Assembly (NCBI RefSeq): GCF_019320115.1
Contig: NC_089585.1
Span: 142,023,600 to 142,087,599 of the forward strand
DNA from: Miscanthus floridulus
Taxonomy: Eukaryota > Streptophyta > Magnoliopsida > Poales > Poaceae
Reading direction: 5' to 3'
Length of the DNA stretch: 64,000 nucleotides
The notes beneath the pieces were generated by a model. That model made no database searches. It had not been told where the DNA came from and saw nothing but the letters and a program-made list of their open reading frames with translations. Each line of letters begins with the position of its first letter. The stretch's first letter is position 1. Below are positions 21,465-33,049 of the stretch, piece after piece. Made by a program: the position numbers and the translations under genes.

Positions 21465-21691
21465 GGGCACGTTTAGATGGCGATTATTTTTTGTTTTTGG
21501 CTACTGTAGCATTTTAGTTTGTGTTTAGTAATTAGTGTCTAATTATGGACTAAGGTTCGAAAGTTTCGTCTCGTGATTTCTCACCCAACTGTGCAATTAG
21601 TTTTTTTCGTCTACATTTAGTACTCCATACATGTGCCGCAAGATTCGATATGACACTTTGGGGTGAAAATTTTTAGAATCTTAATAGGGCC
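21465..21691 (+). mobile_element. MITE copy C
   Basis: It begins GGGCACGTTTAGATGGCG and ends CTTAATAGGGCC. The core is forward (GCTACTGTAGC, TTTCGTCTCGTGATTTC, CAACTGTGCAATTAG). It abuts copy D in inverted orientation, sharing a few bases at GGGCC. Confidence 0.8.
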
Positions 21692-21923
21692 TTAGTTCCC
21701 AGCCAAATTTCTAAAAAGTGGTACAGTAGTCATCACATCGAATCTTGCGATATGTGCATGGAACATTAAATGTAGACGAAAAAAACTAATTGCACAGTTT
21801 GGTTGTAAATCACGAGACGAACGTTTTGAGCCTAATTAGTCCATGATTGAACACTAATTACCAAATAAAAACGAAAGTGCTACAGTAGCTAAATTCCCAA
21901 AATTACGCCAACTAAACAAGGCC
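21687..21923 (-). mobile_element. MITE copy D
   Basis: It begins GGGCCTTAGTTCCC and ends ACTAAACAAGGCC, so terminal inverted repeats are visible. The core is reverse (ACGAGACGAACGTTTTGAGC, CTAATTAGTCCATG, GTGCTACAGTAGC). This is the best-preserved copy. It is adjacent and inverted to copy C, so a transcript across both would fold back. Confidence 0.82.
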
Positions 21924-22125
21924 TCGTTAGTACTGGTTGAGTTTTTCGCTCGTTAGAGACTTGGAGTTCAACCTGTCAGCGAGTACATGTTTTCGAAATG
22001 GCAGTGAAAATGAATAGCGAAGCTTCTCAACCAAGCATGGCATGATTCATGCCTTGTCCAGGACAGGAGCTGCAACAGCATCAATTCACTTGTAGCAATA
22101 TCAACAAGTCTTTGCCATCATTTCA

Positions 22126-22240
22126 GCCTGTTCGTTTGTTGATTTCAGTCAGGGCTTATCAGTCAAGATACAGTGTTTTCCTCTCACAACAAACCAGCAC
22201 CAGCCGGACTTATCAACCTAGAAACCAACCAGCGAATAGG
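22126..22240. mobile_element. Small MITE, GCCTGTTCGTTTG ends
   Basis: 115 bp with ends GCCTGTTCGTTTGTTG and CAACCAGCGAATAGG as imperfect inverted repeats. The interior has GGCTTATCAGTCAAGATACAG and CTCTCACAACAAACCAGC, a very common grass MITE pattern. Confidence 0.7.
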
Positions 22241-23902
22241 TTGATTGTCTGCAACTATCGCAGCGTGCAAAACTGGATCGGAGCTTACCTCTGGGGCTCC
22301 AGGCTTCAAAGACAGGATAGAATGATTGCCACAACTTGGTGCTCGATTCTAGCTAACACAATGTAACGCTAATTAGCGAGTATCCCAAAACAAAACCTTG
22401 TAACCTACATGGCTGCTTAAGAGCCAATTATCAATAATAACAACCAGGTGGGCAGCGAGTTATAAAAAAAAGAAGCCTTTGCCATAAAATCTGACGGTAG
22501 GACCAGCTAAAATAGGCACACAAAAAAAAAACAGAAAAGGAAAAAAAAGAAAGGCATTTCTGAATCACATATAAAAGAAGAAGAGGTAAAGTCTGCCATG
22601 CTCAATTTTCGAAGACAAAACCATAGTTGCAGCATGAACCAAACTATAGTTGCTCATGGTAGACCTGACTGCTCTAGTATGTAGTAGGACGCACCATATG
22701 CTAAACAAGTGTATCCACCATGCTAGAGAGTAGTAGGACCTAATTCTAATCGCACACATAGCCTTCCATAGAATGGATTGCTCTTTAGCATGGTCCGGCC
22801 GCAGTGGCGTCACGCCGGCTCTGGAATAATGCAGCTCACTAGCTAGCAGATAAGTCTATTTGCTCCTCCAGATATAATACTGAAGCAAAGACCTCCACTG
22901 GCAACAAGTGGCATCAAGCCTGGAAATAGAGTTCGAAATAAGGAATGTCAGCTGCAACACCAAGTACGTACACCATATAAACGGTTAGACAATAAAACTT
23001 GCATTGCTGAAAAAACAGGGAAAAAATGCAAATTTTGGAACAAAATAAGCCTATTCAGACATTAAAAAAACTGCATGTATGGAGCCTTTGGGAGCTGTTA
23101 ACTTTTCCTGTGACCACGAATGCTATGGCACAATCCACTACTTTGCATGGGAAAGATGTGTTCGATCAAATTATTACATCCCTTATCAAGAAAAAAAAAA
23201 TGACTACATACTCCTGCAGATGTTATTTGTATTTCTAATTTTATACAAATTTCAAAAGTAGAGGTTGCTTATACAAAAAATTATATGGTCATTCCAAAGA
23301 GGAGAGTACAACAATTAAACTGACAATGTATCTGACTTATTAATGCTTCACATTTTCTACAATGCACGCAGATTGATAGTTGAAGCTAAAAAGCATAAGC
23401 AATCATGATAATTTACAAAACATTATCATTTGTGTACTAAATTCTAGCAAATATTAATTGACATGTAAAAGTTATAAAATGCACACCAACTATAAATTCT
23501 GCATATTATAATATAATAGTTATAAAAGTACAGAGACTTTTACCACATTTTTAGATAAAATATATTATACACAGGGACTTTTAGGTTTCTAGTTGTACAC
23601 TGAATAGTTACCACGTACGTTTTGCCAAAATCGTTGATGTATCATAAAAAATCCAAATACCACGGGAAATAACCACTTATTTAGTGGGTAATGGCCTACT
23701 GACTGGATTGGGCTGACAACACAGTCCATGGAATCTGATTGCAGTTTATCCAAACCAAATAACATCTAACCTCTAACAAATAATTAACATTAACATATTT
23801 TTTTACACAAACAGTTGAAGCAAATTATATGATGTCTAAATGGTGGATAATAGCAAAAGCAGGACAGTTGAAATAAATAAAATGGTAGACACGCAGACTT
23901 AC
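22241..23902. other. AT-rich intergenic region
   Basis: No coding region, RNA gene or clear transposon was recognised. Homopolymer A runs are frequent. If the F-box gene to the right is minus-strand with more 3' exons, they could lie here, but none was recognised. Confidence 0.45.
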
Positions 23903-24514
23903 CCCAAGCCGTGGTTCTTGATTTATCAACCATTGCGGGTCAGTTTCTCTGCAATACATAAGTCCCTTATTCCTACAAGGACACAAAGTATTTATATCAG
24001 TTTGGAGTTTTAATAAGATCGAAAATTTCAGCCGGTGTTAGTTTATCATGGATCAAACAATATGAGAACCACATTGACTCCTTTAAATGGTATACATAAT
24101 CTACGAAAAACTTAGCTGGATATAGACTCACCAATATCTATGACAGCAACAAGTAAATATATGATGAGTAAACTCATGGGGGCTTGGCGGTGGCATCTTT
24201 ACAATGTTTCCATCACTGGCTGGAGTCCACATGCCAGTACTCAGGCTGTACTGCTCAAAAAGTTGTTCTCCAGCGTTCAGACGGGACCAACGTAAGCAGA
24301 TGACAGAATTAGGTGAAACAGACGGCAGCCATTTACTCAACCCCTTGTTTGGTGGAAGTGAAACACAAACAAGACAACGTTCCCCTAGAAACAAGGCATA
24401 GTTTCCAATGCTTGTTATAGGCATAAACCTTCCGATGACAAGGTCAGCGAGTCTGTATACTGCTAGATCTTTGCGAGACTCGTCCTTGTAAGCAACAACC
24501 AATGTCTCTGAGCC
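23903..24514 (-). pseudogene. F-box/DUF295 (KIB1-4 beta-propeller) gene fragment
   Basis: Two minus-strand exons, 24514-24132 and 23972-23903, join across a GT-AG intron. They encode ETLVVAYKDESRKDLAVYRL, IGNYALFLGERCLVC, then HHIFTCCCHRYW/NKGLMYCRETDPQW and NQEPRLG. The GNYALFLGERC block and the ending TCCxxRW-NKGL are hallmarks of the grass DUF295 C-terminal beta-propeller, usually linked to an N-terminal F-box (SCF ubiquitin ligase adaptor). The N-terminal half, including any F-box, is missing because a Gypsy LTR begins at 24515. The second exon ends at a GTAAGT donor, so a further exon is expected but was not found. Non-functional as seen. Confidence 0.8.
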
Positions 24515-24987
24515 TGTGGGGGCATGACTCCAGACACCCACGGCAGATTATATGAGCGGCACCCCCAGGGACGGCCCGGCCCACAAAACAAAGCTTTGCG
24601 GGGTACGACACTGCTCGGCGCCTCCCGCAAGACACCAGGAAGATATCCTAAAGATACTACGAGATCTGTTAGGATACGTATGATCCCATAATTCCTGTAA
24701 TCTATTATTATTTTCCGGTTATCTCCTAGATCTAACCGACTTGTAACCCTTCCCCTCCGGACTATACAAGGCGGGCAAGGACCCTCTCCAAACTCACACA
24801 ATATCATACGATAGCCAATACAATCTAACAGACCACAAGAGTAGGGTATTACATCATACTGACGGCCTGAACTTGTCTAACTCGTGTGTCTTTGTTGCCT
24901 TTTTGTTCTCGATTACACGCATCTCTACCAATCAATCTACCTTCGTGGGATACCCCTCGGAGGACTGCCGACGATATTCTATCGACA
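24515..24987 (+). mobile_element. 5' LTR of a Ty3/Gypsy element
   Basis: It begins TGTGGGGGCATGAC within the F-box homology and ends TTCTATCGACA, immediately followed by a primer-binding-like GTTGGCGCGCCAGGTAGGGG. A TATA-like ACTATACAAGG lies at about 24762. 473 bp by this reading. No 3' LTR copy was seen downstream, so no target duplication can be checked. Confidence 0.72.
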
Positions 24988-24988
24988 G

Positions 24989-25007
24989 TTGGCGCGCCAG
25001 GTAGGGG
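24989..25007 (+). other. Primer binding site
   Basis: TTGGCGCGCCAGGTAGGGG lies one base after the LTR end, the normal place of a tRNA primer site; the same motif is found in other grass Gypsy elements. The tRNA species was not determined. Confidence 0.65.
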
Positions 25008-25035
25008 TGTGAGTGCTGTTTCTATATCGAACAAG

Positions 25036-28035
25036 ATGGTACGTTCTGCAGGCTCTTCGTCCCTTCCACAGCCCGACCAGATCTTCATGGTCGGATCGAT
25101 TTCGTGGATCATCAATGCTGACGAAGTCGGAGAGCTCATCGAGCCGGTGCAGATCCATACTGCGCCGATCACCCCAACACCTGCGACTGTAGATCCGGTC
25201 TCGGTACCGCTTCTAAGATCGTCTTCGCCGACAACTCGCTGCCTGCTCCCCCACTACCAGAGGAGGCGAATCAACAACGACGATCTGATCGCATCCATCG
25301 ATCAGGTCGGCCAAAAGCTCGCCGATTGCCTCTCCATCGTAGAATCAGCTCTGACCACTCTGATTCTACGCCGACCACCCTCCAATCTAGATCTAACGGA
25401 GGTTGTGCGGGAAACTCCAGGGGTTACGGCCCTACCCTTCGGGCTCACCAACATCGTCGCCGCCTACCAAGATGCCCTACGGGGCAAATTTACCGACCAG
25501 GTTGGAGATGTCCATCCTCTCGCTGACCAGATCACCGACCAGCCCTCGCCAGCAGTCAACATGCTACACGTCGGCCGATGCCCCGGAGCATCCCTCCAAA
25601 CCATCTTGGAGGAGAATTCAGACTCCGAGTCCCAGGGCTCTACGGAGACTGTCGCCGAAACCACCACCGAACAACTTCCTCTCCCTCCTTTCCATGGGGG
25701 CGCAATCTTCAACATCAGCGTCAATAGGCCCCCATGGGAAGGGGAAACCGAGGAGGACCGCGTCGCCTGCATCAACAGGAATGTCAACCGTGCGCAGCGC
25801 CGAGCAAACGAGGCTGCCCTTGCGATGGCCGAGGCTCAGCTTGACTCGCAAGCAAGGCCACGCCAACTCCAACGCAACCTCGATGACGAATTTATCCATG
25901 TTGACGGCCACGACGTCTACAAGACCCCAAGCGCCAACTTGGCCGTGGCCATCAACGAGCTCACCCAGCTCCCGCAGACACCGGACGTCGCCAAGGTCGC
26001 CGCCATGCTTAAAGCGGTGCACTGCCAGGTCAACGAGATCCGCCAGGATCAGAGACCTTCATACTCCACAAGCTCGATTCGCCGATCAGCCGCACCAAGA
26101 TTTGATCGCCACCCAAGTCGCTTCACCGACCAGCACCGCGACGATAGGCAACCCCTCCAGGGGGGAGCTAGGGGCAACCGCATTGAACACCCTCACCAAC
26201 ACGACCAGGAGGCCGACTAGGACATCCGAGTCCACCTCAACAATCTCCGAGACGCGCGATGACGTATCGACGAGCACCGCTTCGGTCGCCATAAAGAAGA
26301 AGTACGCCGCCATCAAGAGTACGAGCAAGAATTCGGTAACCCGGACTCAGCTCTTGAGCCGCTCAACGCCGACAACGCTGCAGATCATGGCGCCGATAAC
26401 CCCGAAGGGCCCCCAGCATTCACGAGGGCACTCCGAACACTCCAGTGGCCCTGTGGTTTCAAAATCAATGGGGTCAAGCCCTACGAGGGAAGGATGAACC
26501 CCACACAGTGGCTATAGGCTTACACCACTACTGTGCGCGCTGCTAGAGGAGATACCAGTGTCATAGAGAACTATCTTCCTGTCATGCTCACGCTAACCGC
26601 GATGAACTAGTTCACAAGCCTTGCCCCGGACTCCATCGGATCCTAGGAAGAGCTAAAAAAAGGTCTTCACCGACAACTATATGACTGTTGTACTCAGCTA
26701 GGCACCAAGCATGATCTGAACCGCATCTATTAGAAGCCGTCCGAGCTCCTCCGTAGCTACATCAGATGCTTTTCCGAGATGAGGAATTCTATTCCCAACA
26801 TCACGGAAGCTGAGGTCATCACCGCCTTCGTCCGAAGACTCCATCACCGCGACCTTCGCTCCAAGTTCAACCGCAAGCCGCCCACAGGGATTGGCGAGAT
26901 GATCACGACTGTCAACCAGTACGCCGACGCCGAGGAAGTCGAGGTGTGCTTCAACGAGGATGCGGGCACTCATCACCCAACTCACCGCAGCGACAATCGC
27001 CCCGACGACCGACGCCACAGTGACCTCGTCTACGACGACCAAAGTCACCATCGGGACAGCGGCCATGATCGGCCAGAAGGATCCAAGTCTGGTCAATACC
27101 GTCGCCATCGACCAGACCACATCATCGCCATCGTTGATGAACCTCGCGCCAAGCGCAACTATGATGAGTAGTATAAGAAGATCCTCGATGGCCCATGCCC
27201 TCTCCACAAGAATGTGAAGCATAAGATGAAGGACTGCCTTAGCTTGGCTAAGGATTTCTAGGCCAAAAAGCCGGACGACGACAACAACGACGGCGCCGGA
27301 GGCCGCCGACCACCTAGGGGCAATAACAATGCCTTCTAAGATCACGATAAGGTGGTCACCACCATCTTCGGGGGCCTCACCTCCGCCGAGAGTAGAAGAG
27401 AAAAGAAGCTCACCGCCCGCTGGGTGCTCGTTGTTAATGCTGAAGACGCCGCCGCCAACCCTAGCTATCGCCCCTAGTCCGAGGTCCCCATCACTTTCAG
27501 TAGGCCCGATCAGTGGGCGGACATTCCTTACACAAGGTGTTTCCCCCTCGTTCTTGATGCAACCGTCCAGAAAGTGCTTTTCAGAAAAGTGCTTGTCGAC
27601 GGTGGGAGCGCTCTGAACCTCCTCTTCGCTGGAGCCCTAAAGGAGCTGGACCTCGAGATAACAGATCTCACACCCTCTGACTTCTCCTTTTAGGACGTGG
27701 TACCTAGCAGGGCATCCAAACTGCTTGGAGAGATCACCCTACCAGTACAGTTCGGCACGGTAAGCAACTACCGTGTCGAGCACATCAACTTCTACATCGC
27801 CGACTTCAACATCGGCTATCATGCCATACTTGGTCGGCCAGCTCTGGCCAAGTTCATGGCTATACCGCACTATGCTTATCTGGTGCTGAAGATGCCTTCG
27901 CCTGTAGGAGTCCTAGCCCCGTGAGCCAACCTCTCCATCACCTATGCCTGCGAGATAGAGAGTCTCACCATCGCCAAAGCCACTGACCTCTCCATCCAGA
28001 TGGCCAGTGTGGTCACCGACGCCAAGATGGTACCC
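25036..28035 (+). pseudogene. Ty3/Gypsy gag-protease, one frame with 12 nonsense codons
   Basis: From the ATG at 25036 one frame runs 3 kb. It contains an N-terminal gag region, the gag core (CGFKINGVKPYEGRMNPTQW, FTSLAPDSI, SYIRCFSEMRNSIPNI, AFVRRLHHRDLRSKFNRKPP), and the aspartic protease area (KVLVDGGSALNLLF, FYIADFNIGYHAILGRPALA). Stops occur at 26218, 26260, 26515, 26608, 26644, 26731, 27169, 27259, 27337, 27475, 27691 and 27922: nine TAG, two TGA, one TAA. No frameshift was found. The protease Asp is followed by Gly-Gly instead of the common Thr/Ser-Gly. RT, integrase and the 3' LTR are missing; homology ends near 28035. The element interrupts the F-box gene. Confidence 0.9.
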
Positions 28036-28440
28036 GTCAAAGTAGGGGACCACCACCGACGGGGAGGACGAGAAGGGGAACACCACCGGCGGGGAGGAGC
28101 AGTAGAGTACTGGTGGGGAGGAGCAGCAGAGGTGAGGAGAACGACGGGGAGGAGGAGCATAGTATCGGCGGCGGCGGTGATAGAAACCAGCGTGAGGCTA
28201 GCTCGGTCCTGGCCTGAGAAAACGATCGGTTCTTACTTGGTCCAACCATACCAGGTTGGGGGCGCAAACCCAACTGTGGCTTAGGGGCACCAGATGTCCA
28301 AAATGAATTTTTCTCTCTCCTCAACCGGCTGAAATAGGGTCGTGGTCTCCTGTGGCCTAATTTCAACAAACTAGAGTGTCTTCTAGCAAACTGCTCAAAA
28401 CGCGGTGTCCGCCAGCAAATGACCATCACTTTAGATGTGT
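28036..28440. other. GGGGAGGA-rich sequence and possible transposon end
   Basis: 28045-28150 is built of CACCACCG(G/A)CGGGGAGGA repeats. 28290-28430 contains CACCAGATGTCCAAAATG and CGGTGTCCGCCAGCAAATG, which look like words from MULE terminal repeats, but no partner end was found. No gene is seen. Confidence 0.35.
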
Positions 28441-28859
28441 GCGAGACAATTGTCCCTTTTTAAAATGAGACATGGAGCCAGCTCAACGAGCCTTTTGCCA
28501 AGCCCAAGTACTCCACCGTGAATAAATTGGCTCGACCGTCGAATCAAGACTTTCTTTTTTGCTAGTACTGTTGTACGGCTAGTGTTTTATCATGTATATA
28601 AAAAACAGAATAACTTAAATTTGAAAGAAAGAGTATTATTTAGAGCTAGCAATCCACTTGTTTTATATGGACATAAGTGAATACTCATATGGAACATGTT
28701 CAATTGAATTGTGTGCTCGTGGTTTACATATCATGTGAATACGAGGGACCGGACCACCAACATCATACTTCATCTAAAAATAATCATAAGTTTTCTTGGT
28801 TTTATGGTTAGTTCAAATCTTGAGTGCAAACATACAAAAGCAACAAATGGATACAATAT
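28441..28859. other. Intergenic, no feature seen
   Basis: AT-rich, with no coding or structural signal recognised. Confidence 0.45.
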
Positions 28860-29310
28860 ACCAAACCTAAATTGTCAAAGCATTTATGATGTATTGAATA
28901 GTGAGATAAGATACCAAACTTTAAGTATCAAAACAATTATGAAATATTGCATAGTGATACAAGATATCAAAACAATTAATGGATAGTGATAGAAGATATC
29001 AAACCATTATATTGGATAGAGATACAAGAAATCAAAACCATTAACGGATAGTGATAGAAGATATTAAACCATTTATGATATATTGGGTAGTGATACAAGA
29101 TATTCAAACATTTATGATATATTGGATAGTGATGGAAGATATCAAACCATTTATGATAGAGATATAAGATATCAAAACATTTATGATCAAGATATCAAAC
29201 CATTTATGATATATTGGATAGTGATACAAGATATCAAAACATTTATGGTATATTAGATAGTGATAGAAGATATCAAACCATTTATGATAGAGACTTAAAT
29301 ATTCAAGAAC
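28860..29310. repeat. AT-rich minisatellite, GATATCAAACCATTTATGAT units
   Basis: Roughly ten degenerate units are built from GATATCAAA(A/C)CATTTATG, ATATTGGATAGTGAT and A(C/G)AAGA, with periods near 40-60 bp. Open frames in it encode only the repeat and are not genes. It ends about 20 bp before the TATA box of the Cys-rich peptide gene. Confidence 0.85.
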
Positions 29311-29328
29311 TGACATGTGTCTATCCCT

Positions 29329-29336
29329 CTATATAA
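29329..29336 (+). promoter_or_regulatory. TATA box of the ten-cysteine peptide gene
   Basis: CTATATAACC lies about 90 bp before the ATG at 29423, predicting a start near 29360. This places the upstream in-frame ATG (29339) outside the transcript and supports the MALVMTST start. Confidence 0.6.
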
Positions 29337-29422
29337 CCATGAGAAGACTAAACAAAGCAATCAGCATAGAAGAAAAAAAAGGAAGAGTTACGAACATTCC
29401 GGTAGTGTACTCCATTCCCCTA

Positions 29423-29862
29423 ATGGCACTCGTTATGACTAGCACAACAAGGGTTGTTTGTGCTGCCTTTTGCATTGTTCTTGTGATCATGCCTTTTTCC
29501 CTCTCCAACTTGGAAGAAAGTATGCATCTATATTTCTGCTTTTGTAATTATATATTAATATATAGTTTAATAAGTTCATGATTTGCTAATATAATGTGCT
29601 ACGAATTGTATTGCATGCAGACAAGGCAGATGAGACTGTATGCAACCCCATAATTAATGGTATATGCGATATTCATCAAACTATGCAGTGCTCCCTACAA
29701 TGCATGGATGAGGCCAAGAAGCGTAAATGTTCATGTGTCCATGCCTCTTGTGAAAGAAGTGTTAATCCTCAAGAGTGTTGTTGGACATTTCGATGTAGGC
29801 GCATTCGCAGCGGAGATGTTGGAGTAGATGTAGTGGCAGACACTGATAGATTTCTTGGTTGA
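29423..29862 (+). CDS. Secreted cysteine-rich peptide, ten cysteines
   Basis: Two exons, 29423-29519 and 29621-29862, joined by a 101-bp GT-AG intron, encode 112 aa. Residues 1 to about 30 form a signal peptide (VVCAAFCIVLVIMPFSLS). The mature part has ten cysteines in the order C-x6-C-x6-C-x3-C-x8-C-x-C-x4-C-x8-CC-x4-C. The C-x3-C followed by C-x-C recalls the CS-alpha-beta fold of defensin-like peptides, but the extra cysteines do not fit a class I know. One intron just after the signal peptide is usual for plant secreted peptides. Possible roles are defence or reproductive signalling; neither is shown. Codon use and splice sites look normal and no defect is seen. Confidence 0.78.
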
Positions 29863-32119
29863 GCTATACATAAACAAACATTGATGCATATAGATTCTCC
29901 AAGCTAATTCTTGAGTGCTCTTCGTTCGTGTAATGCATGATCAATACAATTTAATAGTTTCAATAAATGTATGTTTCCTTTTCATTATGACTTCCTCTAG
30001 TGTTTCGCTTGATAGATATTCGATTGCATCCAACACCAACCCATGGGCATGCTAGGATTGCGTGCACTTGCATCCTCCATCACGTGCTAGGATGGAGCAG
30101 ATGGCGGCACCAAAAGTAGGGGCGATGACATGACGGGCCAAAGAGGAAAGACCCAAACATCGGATGGTCAGCTCATGGCCTTGTCATTCTTTTGCATTTC
30201 TTTTCACTCACTCTAGGCCCAACAAAATGTTAGGGTGGATAATGAGCCAACAATAGTTTTTTTCTAGGTTTCTTCAAAAATTGACATAATCTTATTTATC
30301 ATATTCTCCTCGACAGTTTAAAATCCAATTTCAAATCGAGCTTAACGAGACGAGCCTAATGAATCAGGCCAAAGATGAAAGTCATTCAAAACCAAGTCAT
30401 TTTCATTTTAAAAGAAAAGGAATTCGATCAGAGCACTTTTGAAATGAGCCACCGAGCTAGCTCAATGAGCTCTATATACTGTTGTAGCCCATATGTTATA
30501 AATCATTGTAAAGCATATCATGTACTCTAATTCATATCATTGTACTCAATTCACATCATGCATTCAATAGGTGATGAAGCCCCTTGAGGAACTCACCACA
30601 AGGAGACCCTTACCCTAGAAGTTGTCGATGAACCACTCAAACCCTTGCAAGGCAGGCACCTAAGCATTTCTAACTTGTTTTGTAGTTTGCTTAATGTGCC
30701 TATAAAGGTTAAGTATATGCATTGCTATGTTACAATGTGACTAGAATTCCTATGCTTGATTAATTGAGCTTTCATCCTTGGATTTGATCGATCTTATTCC
30801 TTGAAGTATTGTTTGTTTGCTTTTATTACGGTATAATCCATGATTAGTTTGCGTAGACGGTAGAAGCTGATAAGTTGATGGGTTTCTCATCCCTCGTGTG
30901 ATTAGGACATGCTTGTCCACTAAGCAACATAAGATGGAAATATGATCTAAAACTTCATGAAAATTATAAGAATGAATCAAGGGCTTGCGAGGAGTTGGGC
31001 CATGGCAAGATGGGTGAGGTCTTGAATGGTGTAGCTCATTGGACCAATTAAGGACCATGTATCTGTGGTAGCAAGACATGAATATACTTGTACAAACCAC
31101 TTATCATATATGGGTGTGGCAAGACAAGTACTTCGCTACGACCGGTTTTTCCATGGATTTGGTGCGAGGTGTAGCACGAGGTAGCTAGAATAAGCTAGTA
31201 CGTCAGCTCTTGCTCAAACAGTTCGTGGGCATCCTTGGTCGGACTTGGGAAAGGTTGAGACATCGAGGTATCCCTTACGTACTGACAGGTCATATGGGCG
31301 ATATCCTTTGTCTTTGGTGGGGTTAATGTGTACCCCTCTGCAGAGTCTTGAATTATATGCTATAAGTTCTATGCTTCTAGATACAGACTAGTGGCGAAAA
31401 GGACTTAGAAGATTGAGCTCCAATTGCGAATTGCTTACATTTATTAAATCATGCCATACTTGCTTAGATGTTAAGATCACATTTACCTTTTGTGTATAAA
31501 ATGGTTTATATAAAACCAACCTTGCTAATGAACCAAATGCATACCCCTTGTTATTATATTTAGTAAGTCCTGCTAAGTATATTTGATTTCTCACCCTGCA
31601 ATTGCTTAAGTTTTGCAGGTATGTCAGTCGTCCCATCTTATGGTTTCTTCTACACACCTGAGTCCTCTAAGGATTAGAAGCGGTAGAAGTGTTGTGGTGG
31701 CGTAGATGCGTGGAAATGGCACACCCATGCACTGTATCTTAAAACTTATGTTGTTTTCATAAAGACTTCTGCTAGTGTACTCTAAATGGTGTAATGTAAG
31801 GACTAATGTCTGAACAGCCTTGTTGTAACTTAATGTACTACTTTTATTATGATGTGAACTGGTCGTATGTTGTAATAATCCTTTCCGTCCACGTGAATCC
31901 TAGATGAAGGTTGGTTTAGTACATCATATATATGGGTGGTGTACCGGGATGACTGATTAAATTTATTATCTAACTAATGGTAGCCAATGGAAGACTACTT
32001 ATCTAGGTAATTTACTTAAGAGGGAGACGATCCTGACAAATTGAATTCATTTCGGGTCCCAAATACTTAATTCAAAATTGGATGAAGATTAAATGAAGAG
32101 GATGAATATCACATATGGA
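29863..32119. other. Probable non-coding retroelement-derived region
   Basis: There is no intact gene. 30,490-32,060 has the look of grass retroelement LTR or internal non-coding sequence (for example GAGGAACTCACCACAAGGAG, GGTTAATGTGTACCCCTCTG, GGAGACGATCCTGACAAATT), but no TG..CA ends with a target duplication were found. 29,863-30,480 is AT-rich gene flank. Confidence 0.4.
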
Positions 32120-32345
32120 CATGAGTGTCTTATGGGTGGAGTGGTTAGGGGAGAAACACGCGAGGCCTTAGCCCTTAGGTCATGGGTTTGAGCCCCCACG
32201 GTCGACGGGCAGGAACATGAGCCACCTCTAGAAATCAATGATTTGCAGAGACAGAAGAAGAGTAGAGGTGGCTGATGATTTGTAGAGACGGGTGTGCACC
32301 CTCCTTGAGATGAGGTTTCGAACAGAGTGGTGCTATTTTCATTCC
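32120..32345 (+). repeat. Possible tRNA-headed SINE
   Basis: GGTGGAGTGGTTAGGGG resembles a Pol III box A and GGGTTTGAGCCCC a box B, about 50 bp apart. No flanking direct repeat or poly-T tail was confirmed. It could instead be a fragment of another element. Confidence 0.35.
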
Positions 32346-32529
32346 AATGGCATTTCATGATAAGTAACTGGTGGAGCCTTCCTTAAATACCTTATAACTG
32401 TCTCAACCATTCCACTTATTTGGAAAATGTGGCCAAGAAAACCTTTGTTATCCTCTCGAACCAAGTCAAACTTGATGGTGTGAAAAATCATCAAATGAGA
32501 CATCGAGAAAATCTGGTGATTTTTTTTCA

Positions 32530-32560
32530 CTAGGTAGCGTGCCCGTGCGTTACTACGGGA
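32530..32560 (-). other. Helitron 3' terminus
   Basis: On the minus strand CCCGTAGTAACGCACGGG forms a 5-bp-stem hairpin, then CACGCTAC, then CTAG. This matches the plant Helitron 3' end rule (GC-rich hairpin about 10 nt before CTRR). Confidence 0.75.
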
Positions 32561-33049
32561 CAACAAAACTTTTATACTAAAAACACACAGATCGCACAAT
32601 AGATTATATTACATCCCTACTATTTACAGTTCCAAAAAATATATATTCTAACCTCTAAATTTCTTTTTGACAAAATTAATCTGTAGTTTGTTGAAAGATT
32701 AAAAAGATGTCAGCCACCATGTACCCTCTAGCTATCAGATTTCACCACCCCTTGCCACAGCGTACTTCTAGTTTCATCAGTGTGCATGTGCCAACTCGTG
32801 GAGTCTATTTTGCATGTCCAGTTCTTAGCTTAAGTTGTGCCTTGCACTCAGGTCCATCTCCACCACTCAACTGTCAATACGCATTTGAAACTAGGAACAA
32901 ATCCAACTATCATAAGGATTCAATAATACTGAAGAAAATGGGAACAAAATATCAGCATGCTATGCAATGTAACTTCTGTTTTGCCAACATAAAAGAAACT
33001 TATCCGTGCTAAAGGATCACAGGTTCATAATGTACAATGCCAGAAGAGC

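Noticed and set aside
28860..29310. CRISPR-like regular repeats
   Set aside because: Units are degenerate, AT-rich and without unique spacers; a plant minisatellite is the right reading.
29104..29316. Open frame with repeated YHKWFDI words
   Set aside because: It is only the translated minisatellite.
30490..32060. Solo LTR candidate
   Set aside because: The sequence style suggests retroelement DNA, but no TG..CA pair with matching 5-bp flanks could be found, so only a generic note was made.
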